A DNA stretch of 43,639 nucleotides from an uncultured Ruminococcus sp. (GCF_937915125.1 NZ_CALDMP010000086.1:1-43639); one strand, 5' to 3'. Positions 1 through 7,036 are shown, counted from the first letter of the stretch. The notes: generated by a model not told the origin, from the sequence alone. Numbers and translations are program-made.

Positions 1-1
1 G

Positions 2-67
2 ATTCTGCTCTACTACGCACGTGTTTCTGTCGGGTCTGACGTGACCTGGGAGGATTTGATGCAGTAA
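2..67 (+). CDS. 3' end of an unidentified CDS
   Basis: A 21-codon open frame runs from the window edge to a TAA, ending in residues DVTWEDLMQ. A strong terminator-like hairpin begins 22 bases later, which suggests this is a real gene end. The fragment is too short to assign a family. If the interrupted sigK to the right marks an element boundary, this gene would lie inside that element. Confidence 0.35.
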   Translation: MLLYYARVSVGSDVTWEDLMQ

Positions 68-89
68 CTGTCATAATTGCATAACAACG

Positions 90-130
90 ACACCCTCTGT
101 CTGCGCAGATTTGCAGGCAGAGGGTGTTTG
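90..130 (+). terminator. Rho-independent terminator
   Basis: A 15-bp stem (90-104 pairing with 113-127, one G-T pair) with an 8-base loop is followed by a short T-rich stretch. It sits just after the partial gene at the left edge and probably ends its transcription. Confidence 0.65.
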
Positions 131-168
131 TCCACCCCATCGATGACAGCAATAAAAATGAGTTCAGA

Positions 169-190
169 CTGCTTTGCAGCTGCAAAGCAG
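169..190. repeat. 22-bp perfect palindrome
   Basis: CTGCTTTGCAG at 169-179 is followed directly by its exact reverse complement at 180-190. A weaker outer pair (TCCACC at 131-136, GGTGGA at 198-203) brackets it. It lies just past the original end of the XRE gene, so it could act as that gene's terminator (on the minus strand an ATTTTT follows further down) or as a protein-binding dyad. Confidence 0.6.
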
Positions 191-204
191 AGATGAAGGT
201 GGAG

Positions 205-846
205 TTATTCGATATCAGAGCGAATCGGTGCAGATACTTTTGTATTGTTTGACTGGATGCTCTGATATCGGAGAAGCTTTTCAAACGTTTTTTTCTGTAT
301 ATGTACCTGATCCTGCTCCCATTTTTTCAGCGTGCCAAGAGGCGTGTCTAAATATTTTGCGAGCTAAGACTGCGTGAGCTGCAAAGACTTGCGCAGTCTT
401 TTTATTTGCTGTCCCTGCCCATGATAGAGAAATAAATTGTAGTTATCCAGCAGAGCGGTTATCTCAATGTAAAACAGTTCTGCCGCATTTGCAAGCTTGT
501 CCAGCGGATAGGCTTCCAGAACATTTTCCTCATATCGGGCATAGGTAGTTCTGTCCACACCCATAGCAATTGCCACATCACGCTGTAAAAGTCCACTATT
601 TGCCCGATACCATTTTAATTTGTCTGATACAGTGACAAGTTTTTCGGAATTGGGATTCTCATATAAGAAAATCTGAGACTTCGTCAAATGCCGATTGGTA
701 ATGAATCGGAAAGAGTGAATATACAAAGGCGCATAAGTCACTCCGCCACGCTGAGAACGGTAGAGAATATAGAAACCATCGCCGACCTTCCGATAAACTT
801 TCCATGGATTAGAATAAGGCTTTTGTTTTACCTCCTGAGGTATCAT
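205..846 (-). pseudogene. XRE-family double-HTH regulator with in-frame amber stop
   Basis: The frame opens with ATG at 846, overlapping the stop of the upstream sigK fragment. It runs 160 codons to a TAG at 364-366, and the same frame continues past it to a TAA at 205-207 (213 codons if read through). Residues about 75-130 hold an XRE-like helix-turn-helix (KLKWYRANSGLLQRDVAIAM then a GVDRTTYARYEE recognition helix). The TAG falls inside a second HTH: before it reads RLRKSLQLTQS and after it LAKYLDTPLGTLKKWEQ, where the family normally has Gln (LTQSQLA). A single CAG-to-TAG change explains this. What is seen is a stop within a conserved domain. That it is a pseudogene, rather than a shorter working repressor, is inference. 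The gene is probably carried by an element inserted in sigK. Confidence 0.6.
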
Positions 847-1190
847 AAAAGCCGCATTGATATAGTTGTATTTTCAATACATCTGCTTGCATATGTGGCA
901 AATCGTGCCCCTTTGCTGTTGTCAAAGGAGTCCACAGCTTTTACCAGTCCCACCGTGCCAATGGAAATGAGTTCTTCCTGTTCCGGCTGGGGCACACCGT
1001 ATTTTTTCGTGATATGCGCCACAAGCCGCATGTTATGCAGGATCAGTTTTTCTCTGGCTTTACGGTCGCCCTGTGCCATTGCTTCGAAACAGTCCGCTTC
1101 TTCCTGCTTGCTCAGGGGTTTCCGAAACGAGCCGGCATCGCCTACATGCAGAAAGAAAAAGAAAATGTGTTGGAAAAATTGTAAAAACAT
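843..1190 (-). pseudogene. sigK: 5' part of sporulation sigma factor SigK, interrupted
   Basis: Starts at ATG 1190 behind a GAGGTGA ribosome site. The hydrophobic pro-sequence-like N-terminus (about residues 1-16) and the SFRKPLSKQEE segment match sigma-K rather than sigma-E. Region 2 is clear: LILHNMRLVAHI at 49-60, ISIGTVGLVKAVDSF at 76-89 and ARFATYASRCIEN at 95-107. Identity ends abruptly after CIEN and eight unrelated residues follow to a stop. Intact SigK is about 230 residues and has region 4, which is absent from this window. In Bacillus subtilis and Clostridioides difficile sigK is split by the skin element, in B. subtilis at the CIEN-E codons as I recall. The coincidence suggests a skin-type insertion extending off the left edge. 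The alternative is a simple truncation by an unrelated element. Confidence 0.8.
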
Positions 1191-1290
1191 CGAATCACCT
1201 CATGAAAAAATATGCAATGTCGCTTGTACGGTATGCGGTGACAATGGCAAAAGAAAAGGATCCGGATCAAATCAATGCCCCGAATCCCTT

Positions 1291-1442
1291 AAGGCAACAC
1301 CGCACAAAGAGCGCCTGGCGGCTTTGCAAGTCATATGCTTGCATATTTTCCGTCATATTTTACAGAAATGCTCGTGAATACACAAAGTATTCACTGCACT
1401 TTTTGCTTCATCTGACGCACAATCTTTGTGCGGTATTGCCTT
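1291..1442. mobile_element. MITE-like element, family 1 (complete copy)
   Basis: A 152-bp non-coding element bounded by 19-bp terminal inverted repeats: AAGGCAACACCGCACAAAG at 1291-1309 and its complement, with one difference, at 1424-1442. Inside is a further hairpin, GTGAATAC with GTATTCAC (about 1372-1392). Part of the same sequence recurs at 31758-31796, and a terminal piece at 6991-7005. The right end overlaps the stop codon of the adjacent methyltransferase gene. Confidence 0.75.
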
Positions 1443-2155
1443 TAGTTTTTTCGAAGAACAATTGCGATAAAATTCAGATAGGTTCCGCCGCCTGCCTCTA
1501 TGGTTTTCCGGTCACCCCGGGCATACTCGTTGTCCTGTTTCAGCCAGTCTGCCCAGACTTCTTCGTTGCTCTCCATTTCATGCACGGAAATGACCTGCGC
1601 CGAGCTTGCACTGACAATAGCGTCCCAATACTTCACATTGTGAATATAGTCCAGCTGTTCTGGCGTCCAGGAGAGCAGAAGCTCCGGCGGAAGATGATCA
1701 TGGCAATCCTGTTTCATGCCCGGAATGGCAATATAGATGTATCCGCCGCTTTTCACAAAGGGCAGCAGGCACTTGTCCAGATAGTGTTTGTCTCGTCCGA
1801 AGTAGTTGTAAGAATCCGTGCTCACAACTGCATCAAAAAAATCGTGCGCAAAGGGGAGTTCTGCCGCGTCTGCCTTTACGGGGGTGATTTGCGTATCGGA
1901 AAGACCCATGCTGTGGAAAAACTTGCGGTTTTCCTCCGGGTCACTCCAGAGGTCGGCGGCATAAACCTGGAATCCATATTCTTTTGCCAGAAAGACAGAG
2001 GTCAGTCCCTGACCGCTGCCCAGATCCAGAACGACTGCATGTTCCGGGATTTTGTGTAATTCCAGAAGTTCTTCTGTCAGCTTTATGGGATTTGGTCCCA
2101 TGATTTTTTCCATGAGTGCGGGCGTACAGTATTTTTGGCTTTTGCTGTAATTCAT
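1442..2155 (-). CDS. Class I SAM-dependent methyltransferase
   Basis: A 237-residue protein with the Rossmann SAM-binding motif VVLDLGSGQGLTSVFLA near residues 41-57, an acidic end to the second strand (YAADLW), a PVKADAAELPF loop and a DAVVSTDSYNYF motif IV. It resembles small cytoplasmic Methyltransf_11-type enzymes; the substrate is unknown. The ATG overlaps the stop of the upstream LCM-TetR gene (ATGA), so the two are translationally coupled and should share the TetR-controlled promoter. Its stop codon is at the terminal repeat of a MITE, so the original 3' end may have been altered slightly. Confidence 0.85.
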   Translation of the reverse strand: MNYSKSQKYCTPALMEKIMGPNPIKLTEELLELHKIPEHAVVLDLGSGQGLTSVFLAKEYGFQVYAADLWSDPEENRKFFHSMGLSDTQITPVKADAAELPFAHDFFDAVVSTDSYNYFGRDKHYLDKCLLPFVKSGGYIYIAIPGMKQDCHDHLPPELLLSWTPEQLDYIHNVKYWDAIVSASSAQVISVHEMESNEEVWADWLKQDNEYARGDRKTIEAGGGTYLNFIAIVLRKN

Positions 2156-3654
2156 TGTGCTTTTTCCTCCAGTTCAAATATGTGGATATGCTGTTCCAGC
2201 ATATGGTTGATGTCCGTTTTCTCTTTTGCCGTGTCGTACAGCTGTATGAGCAGAAACATAGGTGCATAAAACCGCAGTGCCTGTTGCTTCGGATGCGTGC
2301 AGCCCATTTCACGAAGAAGATCTTCTACATAAGCCAAAGGTCCTGCGGAAAGATACTGCTCATAAAGCTGCACCATTTTTGCATTGCGGTATTGTTCCAG
2401 GGTCAGTAGTTTCCGGAAAGATGACGCAAAGGGATCCTGTGTCCAGTAGCGGAACATGGCACATGCAAACTGTTTGAGATTTTTGAGCGCTGTGTTTTGA
2501 TATGCGGCAGGTGTGTCCTGGAATGTCTGTTCCGGCAGATTGTGGCTCTGAGCTTGTGCGGCGTCCTGTTCTTCCATGCGGCGTAGAATACTGTCGAAAA
2601 TATCCTGCTTGTTTTTGTAGTGCTTGTACAGTGCCGCCTGGGTAATGCCCAGTTCACCTGAAATATCCCGGACGGAAACAGCGTCAAATCCACGCCGTGC
2701 AAACAATCGCAGCGCTGTCTGTAGAATCTTCTCCTTTGTATGGATATATCCGGCGTTTTTGACAACAGCTGTCACATAGTGAATATGCTCAAAGGCAGTG
2801 ATATCGGCATCGTTCAGGAGCTGATAGTCGATCTCATCGGGTGTCAGTTCCTCGTATATGAGAAAATGGCAGTCCTCCAGTAGTTTTGTCAAGGTCATGC
2901 CATCACAGCAGAACTGCATGGGCTCGCCGCAAGCCTGTGCCATGGCGAGCATATTTCTGACACGCAGAATGTCAGAGCAGAAAAGCCCATCGTCAGCATA
3001 GTCAAATACAATGGTACTGCCTTCTGCGGCGAAGCCTGCAATTTCTGTCAGCATGTTTCGTATCTGCGGCTCTGTGAGATAATAACTCACCCCGAGCCAG
3101 CTGAAAAAGGTCTTCTTCGTGGCATCAAAACCGTTGGCAGTAAGTGCGTCTTTTAAGCTGTCCGTTGTAAAGTCCACAGGGACAAAGTGCAGATTGGACG
3201 GTGATTCCAGCCCGGCACGGGAAAGCCGCTGTTTTTTGTCAGCCTGGGTGAGAGGGTGGTCTGTTTCGAATACTGTCAGCTGTTCTGCCAGTTCCGGTTC
3301 ACGCCATGCAAAAGTGTCATAGCCTGCGCCAAGGATGACATACTGTTTTGTGCCAGTCTGAACGGCAGTTTTCAGACAATCCTCGCAGTATCTTGCCCGG
3401 GCAATGGGCGTGGGAGCAAGCTGTGTGTTGACGATAAAATCCAGAAGAGCTTCCTTTGTAATATCCTTGCCCTTCAGCTTTGGCGCAAAGAAATCCTTTC
3501 CGCTGACAATATATTCTGCCATCTGTGCATATTCCGTGTCGGTGAAGAGATTTCTCGCCACATGATCTGAAAATACAGGGGATTCCGCATGCTTCGTATG
3601 GTATGCACGTACGAATGCGGACATTTTTGCGGTAATGCTTGCGTTTTGTTCCAT
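2152..3654 (-). CDS. Leucine-carboxyl-methyltransferase-like domain fused to TetR regulator
   Basis: A 500-residue two-domain protein. Residues about 1-300 match the LCM/PPM1 superfamily (TIGR00027-like putative methyltransferases): motif I YVILGAGYDTFAWR (~105-118), FETDHPLTQADKKQRL (~129-144) and the FFSWLGVSYYLTE box (~183-195). Residues about 302-500 form a complete TetR regulator, with HTH KEKILQTALRLFARRGF then VRDISGELGITQAALYKHY and a helical ligand-binding domain. No stop or frame change separates them. Two TetR-type palindromes overlap the gene's own promoter, so autoregulation is likely. The start ATG has an AGGAGG only four bases upstream. Free TetR regulators and free LCM enzymes are common; the fusion is unusual. 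I infer a sensor-enzyme that controls its own operon, with unknown substrate. Confidence 0.85.
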   Translation of the reverse strand: MEQNASITAKMSAFVRAYHTKHAESPVFSDHVARNLFTDTEYAQMAEYIVSGKDFFAPKLKGKDITKEALLDFIVNTQLAPTPIARARYCEDCLKTAVQTGTKQYVILGAGYDTFAWREPELAEQLTVFETDHPLTQADKKQRLSRAGLESPSNLHFVPVDFTTDSLKDALTANGFDATKKTFFSWLGVSYYLTEPQIRNMLTEIAGFAAEGSTIVFDYADDGLFCSDILRVRNMLAMAQACGEPMQFCCDGMTLTKLLEDCHFLIYEELTPDEIDYQLLNDADITAFEHIHYVTAVVKNAGYIHTKEKILQTALRLFARRGFDAVSVRDISGELGITQAALYKHYKNKQDIFDSILRRMEEQDAAQAQSHNLPEQTFQDTPAAYQNTALKNLKQFACAMFRYWTQDPFASSFRKLLTLEQYRNAKMVQLYEQYLSAGPLAYVEDLLREMGCTHPKQQALRFYAPMFLLIQLYDTAKEKTDINHMLEQHIHIFELEEKAQ

Positions 3655-3670
3655 AGGGCCTCCTTTTTGG

Positions 3671-3727
3671 GTAAACGATTGTTTACTGCTATAATTCTAT
3701 TATAGTAAACAATCGTTCACTTGTCAA
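3671..3727 (-). promoter_or_regulatory. Promoter with two TetR-type operators
   Basis: On the minus strand a TTGACA -35 (3722-3727) and TATAAT -10 (3699-3704) are exactly 17 bp apart. The whole spacer region is one 16-bp operator (3705-3720). A second operator, GTAAACGATTGTTTAC, lies at 3671-3686 just downstream of the expected start site. Each is a near-palindrome, and the two are inverted copies of one another. Binding of the fused TetR domain here would block polymerase. Confidence 0.85.
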
Positions 3728-3747
3728 GTGGTTTTTGAAAAAAAGAC

Positions 3748-3775
3748 AAAAAAATCCGCACACAATGGTGCGGAT
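3748..3775 (-). terminator. Terminator on minus strand
   Basis: An 8-bp stem (3754-3761 with 3768-3775) is followed on the minus strand by a run of seven T. It would end transcription coming from about 3.9 kb, upstream of the methyltransferase promoter. Confidence 0.55.
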
Positions 3776-3784
3776 AGGAAATTG

Positions 3785-3859
3785 TCATGTAGTATCAATA
3801 AATTCCAGGTTGGCAAGACCTTGCTGTATGATTTGTTCTGTTTTGGATGTTTCTACCAT
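3785..3859 (-). pseudogene. Possible gene remnant or 24-residue ORF
   Basis: The minus-strand frame ends ...QQGLANLEFIDTT at a stop just before the terminator. An ATG exists at 3859, but the frame stays open upstream to the edge of the MITE at 3936, with no clear ribosome site. It may be the 3' stub of a gene removed or split when the MITE region formed. I do not recognise the family. Confidence 0.25.
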
Positions 3860-3935
3860 AGGTGTCTCACTTTCTGTTCGTTGTGCTACTTTATTGATTG
3901 TATGCGCTCTTGCTTGTAGAGACGTTATTATTATA

Positions 3936-4100
3936 GGGCACCTCTAAATACCCCGAATCCGTCAGATGTGGTGCAGATTTGCGACAGATTCACTTGCGGA
4001 AAAATGCAGGAATACTTGGTGTATTTCAAGTTTTTCCGCAAGTGAAGATGGCACAAAGATGCGCTGCAGATGGCGGGTGAGCGGGTTTTTAGAGGTGATC
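3936..4100. mobile_element. MITE-like element, family 2, copy A
   Basis: A 165-bp element with terminal inverted repeats built on CACCTCTAAA, flanked by a 4-bp direct repeat TATA (3932-3935 and 4101-4104). The whole element folds as a long imperfect hairpin, with a perfect 14-bp internal stem beginning CACTTGCGGAAAAA. It has the same length as the element at 7955-8119, which lies in the opposite orientation and is nearly identical outside the internal stem. Confidence 0.85.
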
Positions 4101-4145
4101 TATAGCATAAAATACCTTTCCGCAAGGAAAATGCTGAAAACAGCA

Positions 4146-4174
4146 TTGATTCTGGTTAGATTTTATGGTATACT
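4146..4174 (+). promoter_or_regulatory. Promoter of the hydrolase gene
   Basis: TTGATT (4146-4151), a 17-bp spacer and TATACT (4169-4174), about 70 bp before the start codon. It lies just outside the MITE copy, so the element does not supply it. Confidence 0.6.
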
Positions 4175-4243
4175 GAAACAGAGAATATAATCCTTCAAAG
4201 GCAATAAAACAAATTTCAACCATAATTGAAAAGGAGCAAACCT

Positions 4244-5158
4244 ATGGCACTGCCTGATTTTAAACAATTAGAACAAAACAAGACCGCTATACCAGAATGG
4301 GCAAAATATCTGAAAGACGGAGAATTTATCAGCTATTCCAATACGTTTAAAAGCAAAATTTACTTTGACCTGTTTGACCGATATGTTTACCCCTGTGCGG
4401 AGACAGGAGATATCCGGTACTATGTCTATGATCCAGTGAAGCACGGAGCCGACCCTGCCGGGAAATATCCCGTTCTCATGTGGCTTCACGGTGCAAGCAA
4501 CTCCCTCATGGAGGAAGGCTGCATCATGTGCTGCGGTGCGGAACAGTTTGCCTCGCCGAATTATCAGAATGCCATGGGCGGTGCATATCTCATCGTGCCC
4601 CTTGCCAACGAGAAACGGCTCGCTGACGGCACCCTCACAGGAACTTGGGAAAAGGCATACTCCGCACCGGTTCAGGCGATCTTTGACCGTGTCTGTGCAG
4701 AACATGCCCGGAATGTGGGGAAGAAATTCGTCATGGGTGCATCTGCCGGCGGTTATTTCACCTGGCAGTTGCTGGAGGATCATGCCGGATATTATGACGG
4801 AGCCATTCCCATTGCATCCCCGTACATTCCCGATGATGCGGTGCTGGAGCGGATTTCCAGAGACGGCACCCGCCTCATTGTTGCTCACGGAAAGCGTGAT
4901 GAACTGGTAAATTTCCAGGAATGCGTGGCACCTCGTGTGGAAAAGCTCATGCAGATGGAACATTGTCTCTGCTTCTTCCCGGAGTGGGTATATAACGGTG
5001 ACGGCGGCATTTCTTCTGTGTTCTACGGCATAGAAATGGGGCAGCACTGCATGATCAACTGGTTCCAGCATGATCTTATTTTTGATAATGGCACACCTGC
5101 GGACGAAAGGCTGCCCGATGGAGTGACTGGCTGGATTCGGGAAGTATGCAGAACGTGA
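4244..5158 (+). CDS. Alpha/beta hydrolase (esterase/peptidase-like)
   Basis: Start chosen at ATG 4244, which has AAGGAG nine bases upstream; an in-frame TTG at 4226 is less likely because it precedes this site. The protein is about 304 residues. It has PVLMWLHGASNS for the strand before the oxyanion region, the nucleophile elbow MGASAGGYF (Ser near 166), HGKRDELVNF for the acid (Asp near 217) and MGQHCMINWF for the histidine (near 268). This order fits the serine-hydrolase fold of prolyl-oligopeptidase or PHB-depolymerase-like esterases. No signal peptide is evident, so it is probably cytoplasmic. A WYL regulator gene starts 18 bp downstream, probably in the same transcript. The substrate cannot be read from sequence. 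Confidence 0.85.
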   Translation: MALPDFKQLEQNKTAIPEWAKYLKDGEFISYSNTFKSKIYFDLFDRYVYPCAETGDIRYYVYDPVKHGADPAGKYPVLMWLHGASNSLMEEGCIMCCGAEQFASPNYQNAMGGAYLIVPLANEKRLADGTLTGTWEKAYSAPVQAIFDRVCAEHARNVGKKFVMGASAGGYFTWQLLEDHAGYYDGAIPIASPYIPDDAVLERISRDGTRLIVAHGKRDELVNFQECVAPRVEKLMQMEHCLCFFPEWVYNGDGGISSVFYGIEMGQHCMINWFQHDLIFDNGTPADERLPDGVTGWIREVCRT

Positions 5159-5176
5159 TGCAGGAGTGGCTTACAT

Positions 5177-6118
5177 ATGAAAATCGACCGTCTCATTGGC
5201 ATTCTCTCCATTCTTCTGCAAAAAGACAAGGTGACAGCCAGGGAGCTTGCAGAGACCTTTGAGGTATCCCGGCGCACCATTGTCCGGGATATTGAGGATA
5301 TCAGCAAAGCCGGAATTCCCATTGTCACGACCCAGGGACAGGGCGGCGGCATTTCCATTATGGAGGGATTTCGGCTTGACCGTACTCTGCTTTCCTCTGC
5401 GGATATGAAGTCCATTCTTGCCGGACTGCAAAGTCTGGACAGCGTCAGCGGCACCAACCGCTATCGTCAGCTCATGGACAAGCTGTCAGTAGGACGATCT
5501 GGCGTCAGAAATGCCGACAACCATTTGATCATTGATCTCTCTTCGTGGGACAAATCTGCTGTTTCAGATAAGATCGAACTGATACAGACCGCTATGGAAC
5601 AGGGCGAAAAGATCAGTTTCTCCTATTATGCACCTGGCGGTGACAGCCAGCGGGAAATGGAACCGTATCACCTGATTTTTCAGTGGTCCAGCTGGTATGT
5701 GTGGGGCTACTGCACCTTGCGGCAGGATTACCGCATGTTCAAGCTTACGAGAATGGCAGATCTGAAATGCACCGGTGAGCCATGCGAAAGCCGGGATGTT
5801 CCGGAATATGTCTGTGATAAGCTGCTGCACACCAAGGGAGAAATTGAAGCAGTCGTGTGGTTTGATAAATCGGTGAAATGGCGTGTCATTGACGAGTTCG
5901 GCACAGAACTCCCTCAGTTTGATGAAGATGGTAATGCGCTGCTTCGCTTTACCTGGTCGGATGTGCCATCGTTTTATCAGTATATTCTGACCTTTGGGGC
6001 GCATGCGGAGATCATTTCGCCGGAGGTATACCGGAAGGAATTTGGAGCACTATTGCATCGGATGACGGAAAAATATCGGGTGGAGAAACATGGAGTTTCG
6101 CAGGGTGGACAGGGATGA
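5177..6118 (+). CDS. YafY-type transcriptional regulator (HTH_11 + WYL)
   Basis: 313 residues. The N-terminal winged helix is seen as RLIGILSILLQKDKVTAREL, EVSRRTIVRDIEDISKAGIP and a glycine-rich wing GQGGGISI. The C-terminal half is a WYL domain: ISFSYYAPGG, then EPYHLIFQWSSWYVWGYC with the tryptophan-tyrosine-valine signature, and a C-terminal WCX extension. WYL domains bind nucleic acid or other ligands and tune DNA binding. The gene follows the hydrolase closely and may control it. Its last 29 bases overlap the start of a truncated acetyltransferase in another frame. Confidence 0.9.
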   Translation: MKIDRLIGILSILLQKDKVTARELAETFEVSRRTIVRDIEDISKAGIPIVTTQGQGGGISIMEGFRLDRTLLSSADMKSILAGLQSLDSVSGTNRYRQLMDKLSVGRSGVRNADNHLIIDLSSWDKSAVSDKIELIQTAMEQGEKISFSYYAPGGDSQREMEPYHLIFQWSSWYVWGYCTLRQDYRMFKLTRMADLKCTGEPCESRDVPEYVCDKLLHTKGEIEAVVWFDKSVKWRVIDEFGTELPQFDEDGNALLRFTWSDVPSFYQYILTFGAHAEIISPEVYRKEFGALLHRMTEKYRVEKHGVSQGGQG

Positions 6119-6272
6119 GATAGACAAGCTGGTTACTATGAGAATGCTGTATCCGAGAGAGGATTTCAGCAATGCACCAGATGCATATTTTTGCAGAATT
6201 GAAAAAGAAATGATTTCAAATATGACATACAGATGTCACATTATCTATGGTATCCTTAAGGCATCAAAATGA
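6090..6272 (+). pseudogene. Truncated GNAT acetyltransferase
   Basis: The 60-codon frame begins MEFRRVDRDEIDKLVTMRML, the typical opening of a GNAT N-acetyltransferase family of about 150-170 residues. It then loses resemblance and stops before any acetyl-CoA-binding motif (Q/RxxGxG/A). The start overlaps the end of the WYL regulator. A remnant after a deletion is the simplest reading. Confidence 0.6.
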
Positions 6273-6287
6273 AATGAGGGATCTACT

Positions 6288-6740
6288 ATGAACTATGAAA
6301 TTGTACATCTGGATGAAAAGATCGTTGCAGGCTGCTGTGCCCGCACCAGTAACACTGCGCCCGACATGGGTCAGGTCATCGGCGGACTCTGGCAGAAATT
6401 CTATTCTCCGGACGGGCATCCGGCCATTCCTGGTAGGATCGGAGACAAAGCACTGGGAATTTACACCGATTATGCTGATGCGGAAAAGGGTGAGTATACG
6501 GTGATGGTTGCCTGTGAAGTCAGTGGTGCAGACGTGCCGGGATTTTTCGTGCGAAAAATCCCGGCAGGGACTTATGCGAAATTCATTGTCAAAGGTCACA
6601 CGGTAACAGCGGTGCAGCAGTTCTGGCAGGAACTATGGCAGATGAAACTGAACCGTTCTTTTGTCTGTGATTTTGAAGAGTACCAGAACGCCGACTTTGA
6701 AAATGCGGAGATTCATATATACATCGGGTTGCAACAATGA
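6288..6740 (+). CDS. GyrI-like / AraC effector-binding-domain protein
   Basis: 150 residues matching stand-alone GyrI-like small-molecule-binding proteins (integron-associated effector-binding type). Visible are the opening MNYEIVHLDEKIVAGCCART, the central GGLWQKFYSP, GIYTDYADAEKGEYTVMVACEV and the closing FEEYQNADFENAEIHIYIGL. Such proteins bind small hydrophobic or cationic molecules and lack DNA-binding helices. ATG 6288 follows an AGGGAT ribosome site. A perfect 15-bp inverted repeat lies inside the coding sequence. Confidence 0.85.
   Translation: MNYEIVHLDEKIVAGCCARTSNTAPDMGQVIGGLWQKFYSPDGHPAIPGRIGDKALGIYTDYADAEKGEYTVMVACEVSGADVPGFFVRKIPAGTYAKFIVKGHTVTAVQQFWQELWQMKLNRSFVCDFEEYQNADFENAEIHIYIGLQQ
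6535..6566. repeat. Perfect 15-bp inverted repeat inside a CDS
   Basis: TGCCGGGATTTTTCG (6535-6549) and its exact complement (6552-6566) are separated by two bases. They encode the VPGFFVRKIPAG segment of the GyrI-like protein. The structure could pause transcription or shield mRNA, or reflect constraint on both halves by chance. Confidence 0.7.
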
Positions 6741-6912
6741 ATTTGCCAGACAATACGGCACAGAACATCTTCTGGACTGTCTGGAGCGGAATGACGCAAA
6801 AAGGATCATGTATCACCGCACCAGTATCGTCGGCGATTATGACGATTTTGAAAGCGTGGAACAGCTAATGGAGTTTTTAGAGGTGCCCTTTATAGAAACA
6901 GGGGAACGCTGA
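6727..6912 (+). pseudogene. Decayed coding fragment
   Basis: An open frame reading NNEFARQYGTEHLLDC... then GDYDDFESVEQLMEFLE has natural-looking protein composition but no start codon with a ribosome site. The frame's only upstream ATG (6661) lies deep inside the GyrI-like gene. Its 3' end contains GTTTTTAGAGGTGCCC (6873-6888), which equals a terminus of MITE family 2. It is probably a leftover of a gene truncated by rearrangement. Family not recognised. Confidence 0.35.
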
Positions 6913-6957
6913 CAGCTTGTTTTGGCTGGTGTCCCCCCCCCAGTGAGAAAAAACAGG

Positions 6958-6990
6958 AAGCAGGTGTGCATGTGCCTGCTTTTTGTTTTG
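6958..6990 (+). terminator. Rho-independent terminator
   Basis: AAGCAGG (6958-6964) pairs with CCTGCTT (6975-6981) over a 10-base loop and is followed by a T-rich run. An unusual run of nine C lies at 6933-6941, just upstream. Confidence 0.7.
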
Positions 6991-7007
6991 CTTGTGCGGT
7001 ATTGCTC

Positions 7008-7036
7008 TTGCATATCTTGCGGAAATGTGTTAAAAT
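7008..7036 (+). promoter_or_regulatory. Promoter of the radical SAM gene, next to MITE-1 remnant
   Basis: TTGCAT (7008-7013), 17-bp spacer, TAAAAT (7031-7036). Immediately upstream, 6991-7005 matches the inner side of the family 1 MITE terminus (TTGTGCGGTATTGC), so the promoter borders an element remnant. Confidence 0.6.

Noticed and set aside
4226..4243. TTG start giving an 18-base extension of the hydrolase
   Set aside because: The ribosome site AAGGAG lies inside this extension and fits ATG 4244.
6739..6870. A 43-codon ORF starting at the ATG overlapping the GyrI-like stop
   Set aside because: Its product looks random, while the neighbouring frame has protein-like composition; neither has a ribosome site.
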